From NCBI RefSeq assembly GCF_018129005.1, contig NZ_JAAEDL010000009.1, positions 1-64,000 on the forward strand: 64,000 nucleotides of DNA, written 5' to 3'. The notes beneath the pieces are model-generated. The model searched no databases and was not told the origin of the DNA. It saw only the letters and a program-made list of their open reading frames with translations. Source of the DNA: Neoroseomonas eburnea. Lineage in GTDB: Bacteria > Pseudomonadota > Alphaproteobacteria > Acetobacterales > Acetobacteraceae. Positions 25,201 to 33,186 of the stretch are shown piece by piece. A program made the translations under genes and the position numbers. Every line of letters begins with the position of its first letter. Position 1 is the stretch's first letter.

Positions 25201-26605
25201 CCAGGGGCGCTATCCGCAGATCGGCGGCCTCAGTGTCTCCTACGACCCGGATGCGCCGGCGGGCTCGCGCGTCGTCAACCTCGCGGTGATCGACGCGGAC
25301 GGCAATGTCATCGCCCGCCTGATCGAGAATGGCGAGGTCAGCGCCGATGCGCCGGACAGCATCTCCGTCGTGACCCTGAACTTCATCGCCAATGGCGGCG
25401 ACGGCTACCCGGTGAAGGCGAACGGCGAGAACTTCCGCTACCTGCTCGCCGACGGCACGCTCGGGCCGGCGCTCGACGAGAGCGTGGACTTCGTCTCCGT
25501 CACCCCGGCCGACGCGCTGGGCGAACAGCAGGCGATGAAGGAGTACATGGCGGCGAAGCATGCCACGCCGGAGACCGCCTACGACGAGGCGGACACCTCG
25601 GCGACGGGCGACGAGCGACTGCAGGACCTCAACGTCCGGGCCACGGACACGGTGTTCGAAGGCATCACCCTGGCCGGCACGGGTGTGCTCGACGGCACGG
25701 CGGGCGACGATGCGCTGACCGGCGGCCACGGTGCCGATACCCTGCTCGGCGGCCTCGGCGACGACAGCCTCACGGGTCGCACCGGTGCCGACAGCATCGA
25801 TGCGGGCGGCGGCGCCGACAGCATCGACGCGGGGAGCAATCACGACGTGGTGCTGGCCGGCGGCGGCAACGACACGGTGGATGGCGGCTACCAGCACGAT
25901 CTCCTGGACGGCGGCGACGGCGACGATGTCCTGCTCACGGGCCACGGCAACGACACCGCCCTCGGCGGCGCCGGCCACGACCTGCTGATCGGCGATGCCG
26001 GCGAGGACAGCCTGCTCGGCGGCGAGGGCAACGACACGCTCGACGGCGGCTTCTATCGCGACATCCTGGACGGCGGCGAGGGCGACGACATTCTCGACGG
26101 CGGCATCGGCGACGACACGCTGATCGGCGGGGAGGGCAACGACACGCTCGACGGCGGCGTATTCCACGATACGCTCGACGGCGGCAGCGGCGACGACCTG
26201 CTGATGGGCGGCCTCGGCAACGATATCCTGGACGGCGGCGCAGGCAACGACTCCATGCTCGGCGGAATCGGCCACGACATCCTGCTCGGGGGCGAGGGCA
26301 ACGACACCATCCTCGGCGAGATGGGCGGCGACATCATCACGGGCGGTGCCGGCGACGACGTGCTGACCGGCGGCATGGGGTTCGACATCTTCGTCTTCGG
26401 ATCCGGCACCGGCGACGACGTCATCACCGACTTCCATCCGGCGGACAGGATCGCGCTGGAAGACGGCGTCGGCGTGCTCGGCTACCGCACCGACCATGTC
26501 GGCGGGACGGCGAAGGTGGACTTCGTCATCGACCTCGACGATGGCGGGTCGATCACCCTGCTCGACTTCTGGACCAATCACCCGGAAGTCATGTTCGTGG
26601 TGTGA
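22271..26605 (+). CDS. secreted choice-of-anchor I / 5'-nucleotidase-type phosphoesterase with RTX tail
   Basis: A 1444-residue modular protein with no classical signal peptide. Residues about 20-480 form a choice-of-anchor I beta-propeller (TANEGEPNSYGQVD, ITANEGDARADWPGF). A metallophosphoesterase begins near 487: LLHFSDGEAG (His491, Asp494), ILSGGDNYIPG, VGNHEFDLG (Asn575, His576) and MAHLQQI. The 5'-nucleotidase C-terminal domain follows (QETNLGNITAD, LKNGGGIRSQIG). Residues 1151-1375 are 25 consecutive RTX nonapeptides, and the tail ends LLDFWTNHPEVMFVV, typical of an uncleaved type I secretion signal. It would be exported by a type I system (not in the window), fold with calcium outside the cell and release phosphate from nucleotides or other organophosphates. 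The 160 bp upstream contain the most AT-rich stretch in this area (22168-22190), a likely promoter zone. Confidence 0.9.
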   Translation: MSGTQLSATATSTVAHTGANGSAALNAEVAAFDAATGLLFVVAPDGLDVIDPATGAILTSLDTGAFGNINSVAAHDGVIALALEAVPKTEPGTVLVFDVARSGDEVTLTERGYGAITVGAQPDQITFSPDGTKLLTANEGEPNSYGQVDSVDPVGSVSIIDVATGSVATADFTAFNAARDALIADGVRIFGPDATVAQDLEPEYITIDPNDPGTAYVTLQEANAIGVLDIETATFTGILPLGFKDHSLPGNEISLNDQDNVFAPVSAPVFGMYLPDAIKAVDIGGTTYLITANEGDARADWPGFNEEARVSSLTLDPVAFPDAEVNAALGRLTVTTTMGDTDSDGDYDQLYAFGGRSFSVWTTDGTLVFDSGNMLDEIIATEFPANYDENRDDNKGVEPEGLTIGQIDGETYLFVGLERANGVASFRIDGADEFTFTGFITTPDDEAPEVITFIPAEESPDGTPLLVVPNEGSATTSLYELSGTFTLQLLHFSDGEAGLLASDTAPNLAALVDAFDDDYANTLILSGGDNYIPGPFLAAGTDASVAATHSRGNNPGAADIEIHNRIGVEASTVGNHEFDLGTNAFADAVADAAFPYLTSNLDFSGDGALSGRYTDTTATAGLENAAGLAGRIVPSAVVEKGDELIGLVGVTTQILEAISSTGGVEVEGFAGDGSETNDMALLAAQLQPVIDDLIAQGVNKIVLMAHLQQIDFEQQLAPLLSGVDIILAAGSNTRLGDADDEAVEFPGHAADFADTYPILTNGADGGTTLIVNTDNEYTYLGRLVVEFDAEGRIITDSLDPAINGAYAATTENVAEAWGVTEAELDTTAFAEGTKGDQVAEITEAVQAVISAKDGEIWGYTDVYLEGERNQVRNQETNLGNITADANLLAAQDALGGGLLVGSLKNGGGIRSQIGAIDVVTGDKEPPLANPDAGKAEGGVSTLDIENALRFDNKLMVFDTTAAGLKAILEHGVASLGNQGRYPQIGGLSVSYDPDAPAGSRVVNLAVIDADGNVIARLIENGEVSADAPDSISVVTLNFIANGGDGYPVKANGENFRYLLADGTLGPALDESVDFVSVTPADALGEQQAMKEYMAAKHATPETAYDEADTSATGDERLQDLNVRATDTVFEGITLAGTGVLDGTAGDDALTGGHGADTLLGGLGDDSLTGRTGADSIDAGGGADSIDAGSNHDVVLAGGGNDTVDGGYQHDLLDGGDGDDVLLTGHGNDTALGGAGHDLLIGDAGEDSLLGGEGNDTLDGGFYRDILDGGEGDDILDGGIGDDTLIGGEGNDTLDGGVFHDTLDGGSGDDLLMGGLGNDILDGGAGNDSMLGGIGHDILLGGEGNDTILGEMGGDIITGGAGDDVLTGGMGFDIFVFGSGTGDDVITDFHPADRIALEDGVGVLGYRTDHVGGTAKVDFVIDLDDGGSITLLDFWTNHPEVMFVV
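25721..26395 (+). repeat. 25 tandem RTX nonapeptide repeats (coding)
   Basis: A 27-bp periodicity encodes GGxGxDxLx units, for example GGEGNDTLD and GGEGDDILD, with no interruption over 225 residues. Some units lack the second glycine pair (GGYQHDLLD, GGFYRDILD, GGVFHDTLD), roughly every fifth to sixth unit. These repeats bind calcium and form a parallel beta-roll. Confidence 0.95.
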
Positions 26606-26738
26606 CGCGAGCGGGGCGGGGGTGGGCCGCGTGCCCTCCCCCCGTTCCGCCTGCGGCGATCCGGGCAGGCCGCCGCCTCCGAGGTGGGGGCAAGCCGCGC
26701 CCCTTGCCTCATCTCGAACGAAGCGCGAACATCGCCGC

Positions 26739-27200
26739 ATGGACGCGCCCGCCCGCACCCTCGCCGTCACCCGCGCCGCTGCCCGCTTCTGCGCGCTGCG
26801 CGGCTGGGCGCCGGTCGAGCAGGTGCCGCTGCCGGATGGCCGCCGCGCCGACATCCTCGCCCTGCAGCCGAGCGGCGACTTCGTCATCCTCGAAGTGAAG
26901 TCCTGCGCGCGGGATTTCCTCTCGGACGCCAAATGGCCCGACTACCGCGCCTGGTGCGACCGGCTCTATTTCGCCGTGGACCTCGACTTCCCCCAGGAAC
27001 TGCTGCCGCAGGACACCGGCCTGGTGATCGCGGAGGACCGCGACGCCGCCCTGCTGCGGGACGCGCCGGACCATCGGCTCGCGCCGGCGCGCCGGCGGGC
27101 GCTGCTGCATCGCTATGCGATGCTCGCCGGCGGCCGCCTCGCCGCGCTGGCGGATCCGGCCGGTGCCGCCGAACTGCGTGCGGCGCTTCGGCTGGAATAG
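26739..27200 (+). CDS. mmcB: MmcB-family DNA repair putative endonuclease
   Basis: A 153-residue protein of the alphaproteobacterial MmcB family. The PD-(D/E)xK-like core is visible: DGRRADILAL supplies the Asp and FVILEVKSC supplies Glu-x-Lys, followed by DFLSDAKWPDYRAWCDRLYFAV. In Caulobacter the gene is part of the SOS/imuABC mutagenesis response. No LexA box was identified here. The start is the ATG at 26739, chosen because it directly precedes the conserved N-terminus; longer in-frame extensions look non-coding. Confidence 0.88.
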   Translation: MDAPARTLAVTRAAARFCALRGWAPVEQVPLPDGRRADILALQPSGDFVILEVKSCARDFLSDAKWPDYRAWCDRLYFAVDLDFPQELLPQDTGLVIAEDRDAALLRDAPDHRLAPARRRALLHRYAMLAGGRLAALADPAGAAELRAALRLE

Positions 27201-27216
27201 GGCAGGCGCCGATCGC

Positions 27217-27305
27217 GCGGAATCAGTCGACCGGGCGAGGCTGCACGCGAATCCGGACGGCAGCAGCCATGCCGTGAGCCGCTGCGAACGGAAGCGACTC
27301 CGACG
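27217..27305. repeat. degenerate copy of a dispersed intergenic repeat
   Basis: The segment contains GGAATC, CCGTGAGC and GCGAACGGAA in the same order as the better preserved element at 38284-38391. No gene is seen in the 227 bp between mmcB and the methyltransferase gene. The similarity is partial. Confidence 0.35.
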
Positions 27306-27427
27306 GCGTCGCTTGACCTCTGCACGGCGCGCCACGAATCGTGCGACCGGCTCGATGGGCGAGCATCTCCACGCAGACGGTCGGTGCCGGGCGCCTGCGA
27401 CATATTCCGGTCGGCGGGGCTGGGGGC

Positions 27428-28600
27428 ATGGGACGTCTTCCTTGGTGGTTCTCGCCGGCAGGCCGGCGACAGCGGCGGGAGGCCGCCCGCCGCAGGGAGG
27501 CGCAGGACCTTCTCGACCTTCTCGCCGGCGATGCCGAATTCGCGCCGCGCCTCCACGCGCTGGTGGTCGAGGCGATCGGCCATCGCCTCGCCTCGCCCAA
27601 CGACGCGGAGGGCCGGCCGCATCTCGACCCGCTCTCGCTCGCCCTGCGCGAGCTGCCGAACACCGTCCTGAACGTGAAGACGCTCGCCGCGGACCTGGCG
27701 CGCCGGCAGGCCGAGCGCCTGCCGGCCGTGCCGCCGCCTGCGGCGCCGCGCCGCATCCGCCTGACCAGCCGCGTCTGCCGCCAGGCGGACATGGAACAGC
27801 CCTGGATGGCGCATTGGCGGGAGGCGCTGGGCGCACGGCTCTCCTATCACCGCAAGGCCTGGGAATACGGCTTCATCCTGCAGGCGCTGTGGGAAGCCGG
27901 CATGCTGGCGCCCGGGAAACGCGGCGTCGGCTTCGCGGTCGGGCAGGAGCCCCTGCCCTCGTTCCTCGCCGCGCGCGGCGTGGAAGTGCTGGCGACCGAC
28001 CTCGATTCCGCCGATGGCCGCGCCGCCGCCTGGGCCGCCACGCGGCAGAACGCCGCGCGGCTCGACGACCTGCACCACGCGCGCCTGGTCGACCGCGAGA
28101 CCTTCCTCGCCCGCTGCAGCTTCCGCCCGGTGGACATGAACCACGTGCCGGCGGACCTTGCCGGCGGCTTCGACTTCGTCTGGTCCTCCTGCTCCTTCGA
28201 GCATCTCGGCTCGATCGAGCAGGGGCTCGCCTTCGTCGAGGCGACGATGGCGTGCCTGAAGCCCGGCGGCATCGCGGTGCACACGACCGAGTACCGCTTC
28301 TCGGAGGACGGGCCGAAGCTCGACAACTGGCCCTGCGTGGCCTTCTCCTGGCAGGACATGAAGATGCTCGCCGGGCGGCTCGCCGTGCGCGGCCACCGCA
28401 TGCTGCCGATCGAGGAAGCCGCGGGGCGGCTGCCGCTCGACGGCTACATCGATACGCCGCCCTATGCGCCGATGTCGGGCAAGGGGCTGGCCCTGCCGGC
28501 GCCGCCGCATCTGCGTGTCAGCGTGGAAGGGATACCGGCGACCTCGCTCGGGATCATCGTGCAGGCTGGGCCGGCCGGGCCTTCGGTTGCCTCGCCATGA
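27428..28600 (+). CDS. class I SAM-dependent methyltransferase
   Basis: A 390-residue protein. The central Rossmann methyltransferase domain shows GVGFAVGQEPLPSFLAARGVEVLATDLDS (motif I and II, SAM binding), FDFVWSSCSFEHLGSIEQGLAFV (motif IV) and CLKPGGIAVHTTEY (motif VI). An N-terminal helical region with a basic RRQRREAARRREAQDLL segment precedes it. The target is unknown; similar proteins occur in polysaccharide and glycan loci. The ATG at 27428 is chosen because upstream codons lack coding character. Confidence 0.75.
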   Translation: MGRLPWWFSPAGRRQRREAARRREAQDLLDLLAGDAEFAPRLHALVVEAIGHRLASPNDAEGRPHLDPLSLALRELPNTVLNVKTLAADLARRQAERLPAVPPPAAPRRIRLTSRVCRQADMEQPWMAHWREALGARLSYHRKAWEYGFILQALWEAGMLAPGKRGVGFAVGQEPLPSFLAARGVEVLATDLDSADGRAAAWAATRQNAARLDDLHHARLVDRETFLARCSFRPVDMNHVPADLAGGFDFVWSSCSFEHLGSIEQGLAFVEATMACLKPGGIAVHTTEYRFSEDGPKLDNWPCVAFSWQDMKMLAGRLAVRGHRMLPIEEAAGRLPLDGYIDTPPYAPMSGKGLALPAPPHLRVSVEGIPATSLGIIVQAGPAGPSVASP

Positions 28601-28642
28601 AGGCCGTTGCTGCGCGCGCGGCCGCCACGCCAATGCTGCGCA

Positions 28643-30136
28643 TCAGCCCCTGATCCGCGCCACCGTCGCCGTGGTGGAATTGCCCGGCAGGAGTTCGGCC
28701 AGCTTCACCTGGCCGCCGTAGTCGAGCACGATGTTGCCGCCGACCACCTGCTCCACCGTGTAGTCCGCGCCCTTCACCAGCACCTCGGGGCGCAGCGCGC
28801 GGATCAGCTCGATCGGCGTGTCCTCGTCGAACAGCGTCACGCAATCGACCGTGGCGAGCGAGGCCAGCACCGCCGCGCGCGCGGCCTCCGACTGGATCGG
28901 CCGCGCGGCGCCCTTCAGGCGCTTCACGGAGGCATCCGTGTTCAGCCCCACCACCAGCCGGTCGCACCAGGATCGCGCCTGCTCCAGCAGATGGACATGG
29001 CCGGGATGCAGCAGGTCGAAGCAGCCATTGGTGAAGCCGATGCGCCAGCCACGGCGGCGCCAGCGTTCCACCTGCTCGATCGCGGCCGAACGCGACATCA
29101 CCTTTCGCAGGGCGCCGCGCTCGGGCGTCAGCGCCTCGAGCAGTTCCTCCTCGCGCGCCACCGCGGTGCCGACCTTGCCGACCACGATGCCGGCGGCGAT
29201 GTTCGCCAGGCGCGCCGCGACCGGCAGCCCCAGCCCGGCCGCCAGCCCCGCCGAGAGCGCCGCCACCACCGTATCCCCGGCGCCGGAGACGTCGTGGACC
29301 TCCTCGGCCTCGGCCGGGAAGTGATGGACGCGGTCGCCGTCGAGCAGCGTCATGCCGTCCTCGCTGCGCGTCACCAGCACGGCACCGAAGCCATGCGCCG
29401 CCTTGAGAGCGCGCATGGCAGCGAGGATCCCCTCCTCGCTGTCCACCTTCATGCCGGTGGCTTCGGCGAGCTCGGCCCGGTTGGGCGTGACGATGTCAGC
29501 GCCGGCGTAGCGGGCATAGTCCCGGCCCTTGGGGTCCACCACCACCGGGCGGCCGGCGGCATGCGCGGATTCGATCAGCCGCTTCGCCGTATCGCCGTCG
29601 AGCACGCCCTTGCCGTAGTCGGACAGCACCAGCACGGTCGTCGCGGCCACCGCATCGCCGGCGATCTTCACCATGCGGTCGGCAAGGCGCGGATGGATGC
29701 CCTGCACCACCTCCTGGTCCGCGCGCAGCATGTGCTGGCCGTTGGCGATGAAGCGGGTCTTGGTGGTTGTGTGCCGGCCGCCCTGCACCAGCAGCCAGGG
29801 TTCGACGCCAGGCTGGCCGCCGATCAGGCCGGTCAGGTCGCTGCCCGCCTGGTCGTCGCCGACCACGGAGACGAAGGCGACCGCAGCGCCGAGCGCCGTG
29901 AGGTTGCGTACCACGTTGCCGGCGCCGCCGGGCATGGCGACCTCGCGCTCCACCGCCAGCACGGGCACGGGGGCCTCCGGACTGATGCGGCGGACCACGC
30001 CATAGACGTAGCGGTCGAGCATGGCGTCGCCCACCACCAGTACCGAGGCGCGGCGCAAGGCACGCACGGCGGCGACGAGGTCGGCGACGGGGAGTTCCGG
30101 CATCGGCCGGTCTGCGTCGGAGGCGGGGCCTTCCAT
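28643..30136 (-). CDS. hldE: bifunctional heptose 7-phosphate kinase / heptose 1-phosphate adenylyltransferase
   Basis: A 497-residue cytosolic enzyme of ADP-heptose synthesis for lipopolysaccharide core. The N-terminal ribokinase-fold domain has GDAMLDRYVYG, GGAGNVVRNLTALGA and EVHDVSGAGDTVVAAL (catalytic GAGD). The C-terminal nucleotidyltransferase has RIGFTNGCFDLLHPGHVHLLEQA (HxGH motif) and VKGADYTVEQVVGG. Full family length and gene fusion as in E. coli HldE. Start ATG 30136, with an in-frame TTG two codons upstream as an unlikely alternative. Its presence indicates heptose-containing LPS. Confidence 0.95.
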   Translation of the reverse strand: MEGPASDADRPMPELPVADLVAAVRALRRASVLVVGDAMLDRYVYGVVRRISPEAPVPVLAVEREVAMPGGAGNVVRNLTALGAAVAFVSVVGDDQAGSDLTGLIGGQPGVEPWLLVQGGRHTTTKTRFIANGQHMLRADQEVVQGIHPRLADRMVKIAGDAVAATTVLVLSDYGKGVLDGDTAKRLIESAHAAGRPVVVDPKGRDYARYAGADIVTPNRAELAEATGMKVDSEEGILAAMRALKAAHGFGAVLVTRSEDGMTLLDGDRVHHFPAEAEEVHDVSGAGDTVVAALSAGLAAGLGLPVAARLANIAAGIVVGKVGTAVAREEELLEALTPERGALRKVMSRSAAIEQVERWRRRGWRIGFTNGCFDLLHPGHVHLLEQARSWCDRLVVGLNTDASVKRLKGAARPIQSEAARAAVLASLATVDCVTLFDEDTPIELIRALRPEVLVKGADYTVEQVVGGNIVLDYGGQVKLAELLPGNSTTATVARIRG

Positions 30137-30209
30137 GGGCAAGCCCTAACCCAGGCCCGTGTTGCGACGCAAGGTAACGAAAGAGTCTTTGTGTGCCCTC
30201 AGACGCCGG

Positions 30210-30265
30210 GCGGCGGCCCTCCGGCCGCCTTGGCTTCGCGCGGGCATGGCGTACCGGCGGCGGCG
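30210..30265. repeat. 56-bp direct repeat, copy 1
   Basis: A 56-bp GC-rich block (starting GGCGGCGGCCCTCCGG, ending CGTACCGGCGGCGGC) that recurs unchanged, by eye, at 30352-30407. Both copies sit in the non-coding gap between pmbA and hldE. No gene is seen in the 285 bp gap. Confidence 0.8.
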
Positions 30266-30351
30266 ATCGGTCGCGCGCGGTCGCGCATGCGCGCTCCCGG
30301 CCCGACGCCAAGGGCCTCGGGCCGCGGGGTCTGGCCGCAACTCGCCCGCCA

Positions 30352-30407
30352 GGCGGCGGCCCTCCGGCCGCCTTGGCTTCGCGCGGGCATGGCGTACCGG
30401 CGGCGGC
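30352..30407. repeat. 56-bp direct repeat, copy 2
   Basis: Same orientation as the copy at 30210-30265, with 86 bp between them. The intervening DNA is GC-rich and shows no open reading frame with coding character. Confidence 0.8.
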
Positions 30408-30421
30408 CCGGCGACCGGAGC

Positions 30422-31747
30422 CTAAGCGCCGGCCAGGGTCAGCCCGTCCACCCGGACCGTCGGACTGTCCGTGCCCCGGCGGAAGACGAGGTCGTCAGCC
30501 GGCGCCATGTTCAGGAACATCTCCCTGAGGTTGCCGGCGATGGTCACCTCGCTGACCGGTTCGGCCAATTGGCCGTTGCGGATCATGAAGCCGGCGGCCC
30601 CGCGGCTGTAGTCGCCGGTCAGGCCGTTCACACCCATCCCGATCAGGTCCGTGACGTAGAGGCCTTCCGCGATGTCGGCCATCAGCGCCGCCGGGGTCAG
30701 CCCGCCAGGTTCCAGCCAGAGGTTGGTCGGCGCCGGCCCCGGCGGGCCGCCGGCCCCGCGGCTGGCATGGCCTGTGGACGCAAGGCCGAGCTGCCGTGCC
30801 GACCGCCAGTCGAGCAGCCAGGTGGTGAGCACCCCGTCGGCGACGATCGCACGCCCTTCCCCGGGCATGCCCTCCCCGTCGAACGGCCGCGACCGCAGGC
30901 CGCGCCGGCGCAGCGGGTCGTCGCGCACGGTCAGCCCGGCGGCCAGCACCTGCTGCCCCATCCGGTCCTTCAGGAACGACGTCCCGCGCGCCACCGCCGC
31001 GCCGTTGATCGCGCCCGCCAGATGGCCGAGCAGGCTGCCCGCCACGCGCGGATCGAACACCACCGGAAGGCGTGTGGTCTTCGGCCGCGTCGGGTTCAGC
31101 CGGCGCACCGCCTGCTCTCCCGCCCGCCGGCCGATCGCGACGGGGTCATCCAGATCCGCGAGATGGACGGTCGAGGACCAGTCGTAGTCCCGCTCCATCG
31201 CCGTGCCGCTGCCGGCGAGCGCGGTGGCGGAAATGGCATGCGAGGTCCGGGCGTAGCCCCCGGCAAAGCCGTTGGAGGCCGCGAGGGCGATATCGTAGCG
31301 CCCCCAGCTCGCATCCGCCCCGTCGCTGTTGGTCACGCCGGGGACAGCGAGTGCCGCCTCCTCCGCCGCCGCCGCGCGGGCGAGCAGGTCCTGCGCGGAG
31401 GGTTCGACGGCATCCGTCAGATCGAGGTCGCGCGGCGGGGTCGCCACGGCCGTCGGCAGGCCGCCAAAGGGATCCTCCGGCACCACGCGGGCCATCGCCA
31501 CGGCGCGCTCCGCCAGCGCCGCGAAGCCCTTCGGATCAGGATCGGTGGAGGAGACGATCGCCTGGCGCTGGCCGAGGAAGACACGCAGACCGAGATCGCA
31601 CCCCTCGGAGCGTTCCAGCTGCTCGATCTGACCGAGGCGGCGACGGACGGAGAGCGAGGCGGACGCCACCAGCAAGGCGTCGGCAGCATCGGCGCCGGCA
31701 CGCTTCGCGGCGGCGATCAGGTCCTGAAGGGCGGCGAGACGGTCCAT
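30422..31747 (-). CDS. pmbA: TldE/PmbA-family metalloprotease subunit
   Basis: A 441-residue member of the TldD/PmbA family. It contains ERSEGCDLGLRVFLGQRQAIVSSTD, GASFGGY-like AASNGFAGGYARTSHAIS, DPRVAGSLLGHLAGAINGAAVARGTSFLKD and LIGMGVNGLTGDYSRGAAGFMIRNGQ, which are PmbA signatures. It lacks the HExxxH motif of the catalytic TldD partner, as expected for TldE. The TldD/TldE heterodimer degrades unfolded or modified peptides. TldD is not in the window. Start ATG 31747; a family A repeat separates it from the M16 gene upstream. Confidence 0.92.
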   Translation of the reverse strand: MDRLAALQDLIAAAKRAGADAADALLVASASLSVRRRLGQIEQLERSEGCDLGLRVFLGQRQAIVSSTDPDPKGFAALAERAVAMARVVPEDPFGGLPTAVATPPRDLDLTDAVEPSAQDLLARAAAAEEAALAVPGVTNSDGADASWGRYDIALAASNGFAGGYARTSHAISATALAGSGTAMERDYDWSSTVHLADLDDPVAIGRRAGEQAVRRLNPTRPKTTRLPVVFDPRVAGSLLGHLAGAINGAAVARGTSFLKDRMGQQVLAAGLTVRDDPLRRRGLRSRPFDGEGMPGEGRAIVADGVLTTWLLDWRSARQLGLASTGHASRGAGGPPGPAPTNLWLEPGGLTPAALMADIAEGLYVTDLIGMGVNGLTGDYSRGAAGFMIRNGQLAEPVSEVTIAGNLREMFLNMAPADDLVFRRGTDSPTVRVDGLTLAGA

Positions 31748-31770
31748 CTGAAAAATCCCCCGGGCGGGCA

Positions 31771-31905
31771 GAAGGCCGGGGGGAAGGGAACTTCCCCCCG
31801 GACCCCCCAACCTTCTTTGGCACCTGGAGACTGACCTCCGAGATCAGTTCCCAAAGGACAAAGAAGGGAGGGGGATCGGGGGAGGTTCTCCTCCCCCGAC
31901 CTTAC
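31771..31905. repeat. family A repeat, copy 3
   Basis: A CCGGGGGGAAG/CTTCCCCCCGG hairpin at the left end, a GAACTGATCTC/GAGGTCAGTCTCC-type imperfect central stem and a GGGGGAGG/CCTCCCCC right hairpin that overlaps the stop codon region of the M16 peptidase gene. Same layout and length as the copy at 3784-3910. Confidence 0.72.
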
Positions 31906-33167
31906 GCCGCCAGCTTCTCCATGATCGCATCCACCGACGGCACGTGTTCCGCCGGCCCCATCGCCGCCAGCGTCGGCCGTGCGCGAAAGGCCATCGCGGC
32001 CGCCTGCTGCACCTGTTCGACGGTGACGGCCGCGATCTTCGCCTTGGTCTCCTCGACCGGGATCACCCGGCCGAAGACCTGGAGCTGCCGCGCGAGCTGT
32101 TCGCAGCGGCTGCCGGTGGACTCCAGCGACATCAGCAGCGAGGCCCGAAGCTGCGCCTTGGCGCGCGCGAGTTCTTCTTCCGTCACGTCGCGCTGCACGG
32201 CGCGCAGCGCCTCGATCGTCACGGGCATCAGCTCGGCCGCTTCCTTCTCGCCGGTGCCGGCGTAGATCTGGAACAGCCCGCCGTCCCGGAAGGGCGAGGC
32301 GAAGGAGTAGATGGAATAGACCAGCCCGCGCTTCTCGCGGATCTCCTGGAACAGCCGCGACGACATGCCGCCGCCGAGCAGGGTGGACAGAAGCTGCGTC
32401 GGATAGTGCATCGGGTCGCCATGCTTCACCGAGGGGAAGCCGAGCACGATGTGCACCTGGTCGAGGTCGCGCGCCTCGCGGAACTCGCCGCCGGCATAGC
32501 GCGCGGCTTCCGCCGTCGCGGTGGAGGTCGCCGGCAGGTCGGCGAAATGGGTGCGCACCAGGTCGAGCAGCGCCTCGTGCTCCAGCGCGCCAGCGGCGGC
32601 GACGACCATCGCCTCCGGCCCGTAATGCGTGCGCATGTAGCCGATCAGCGCCTCGCGGCTCATCGCCTTGATGGTGTCCTCGGTGCCGAGCACCGGGCGG
32701 CCCATCGCCTGGGCGGGGAAGGCGGTCTCCTGGAAGTGGTCGAAGACGATGTCGTCCGGCGTGTCGTTGGCCTGGCCGATTTCCTGCAGGATCACGCCGC
32801 GCTCGCGCTCGATCTCGTCCGGCGCGAAGGTGGAGTGGGTCAGGATGTCGCCGATGATGTCGACGGCGAGGCCCGTGTCCTCCTTCAGCACCTTGGCGTA
32901 GAAGGCGGTCTGCTCGCGCGCTGTGTAGGCGTTGAGATGCCCGCCGACATTCTCGATCTCGCGGGAGATGGCGGCGGCATCGCGCCGCGCCGTGCCCTTG
33001 AAGGCCATGTGCTCGAGGAAGTGGGAGACGCCGTTGACCTCCGGCGCCTCATGCCGCGTGCCGACGCCGACATAGGCGCCGACCGAGACGGTCTCGACGC
33101 GCGGCATGGTCTCGGAGACGACGGTGAGCCCGTTCTGCAGGCGCGTGACGCGGACGGCATCGTTCAT
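31902..33167 (-). CDS. M16-family (processing peptidase-like) zinc peptidase
   Basis: A 421-residue peptidase. The inverted zinc motif HFLEH (His49, Glu52, His53) and Glu129 in VILQEIGQ form the metal site, and the second half has GGGMSSRLFQEIREKRGLVYSIYSF, the glycine-rich loop of the family. Such bacterial homologues of the mitochondrial processing peptidase occur widely in alphaproteobacteria beside thrC. The 19 bp gap to thrC upstream supports cotranscription. Confidence 0.93.
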   Translation of the reverse strand: MNDAVRVTRLQNGLTVVSETMPRVETVSVGAYVGVGTRHEAPEVNGVSHFLEHMAFKGTARRDAAAISREIENVGGHLNAYTAREQTAFYAKVLKEDTGLAVDIIGDILTHSTFAPDEIERERGVILQEIGQANDTPDDIVFDHFQETAFPAQAMGRPVLGTEDTIKAMSREALIGYMRTHYGPEAMVVAAAGALEHEALLDLVRTHFADLPATSTATAEAARYAGGEFREARDLDQVHIVLGFPSVKHGDPMHYPTQLLSTLLGGGMSSRLFQEIREKRGLVYSIYSFASPFRDGGLFQIYAGTGEKEAAELMPVTIEALRAVQRDVTEEELARAKAQLRASLLMSLESTGSRCEQLARQLQVFGRVIPVEETKAKIAAVTVEQVQQAAAMAFRARPTLAAMGPAEHVPSVDAIMEKLAA

Positions 33168-33186
33168 GGTGCGGGGGGTGTTTCCT

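Noticed and set aside
25721-26395. Tandem 27-bp DNA repeats that could be mistaken for a CRISPR or satellite array
   Set aside because: The periodicity is exactly nine codons and encodes RTX nonapeptides in frame; there are no unique spacers.
22274-26932. A very long open frame (over 1500 codons) on the minus strand opposite the RTX phosphoesterase gene
   Set aside because: It is a shadow of high-GC codon bias: its translation is low-complexity Arg/Val/Ala with no domain, while the plus-strand frame has clear domains and RTX periodicity.
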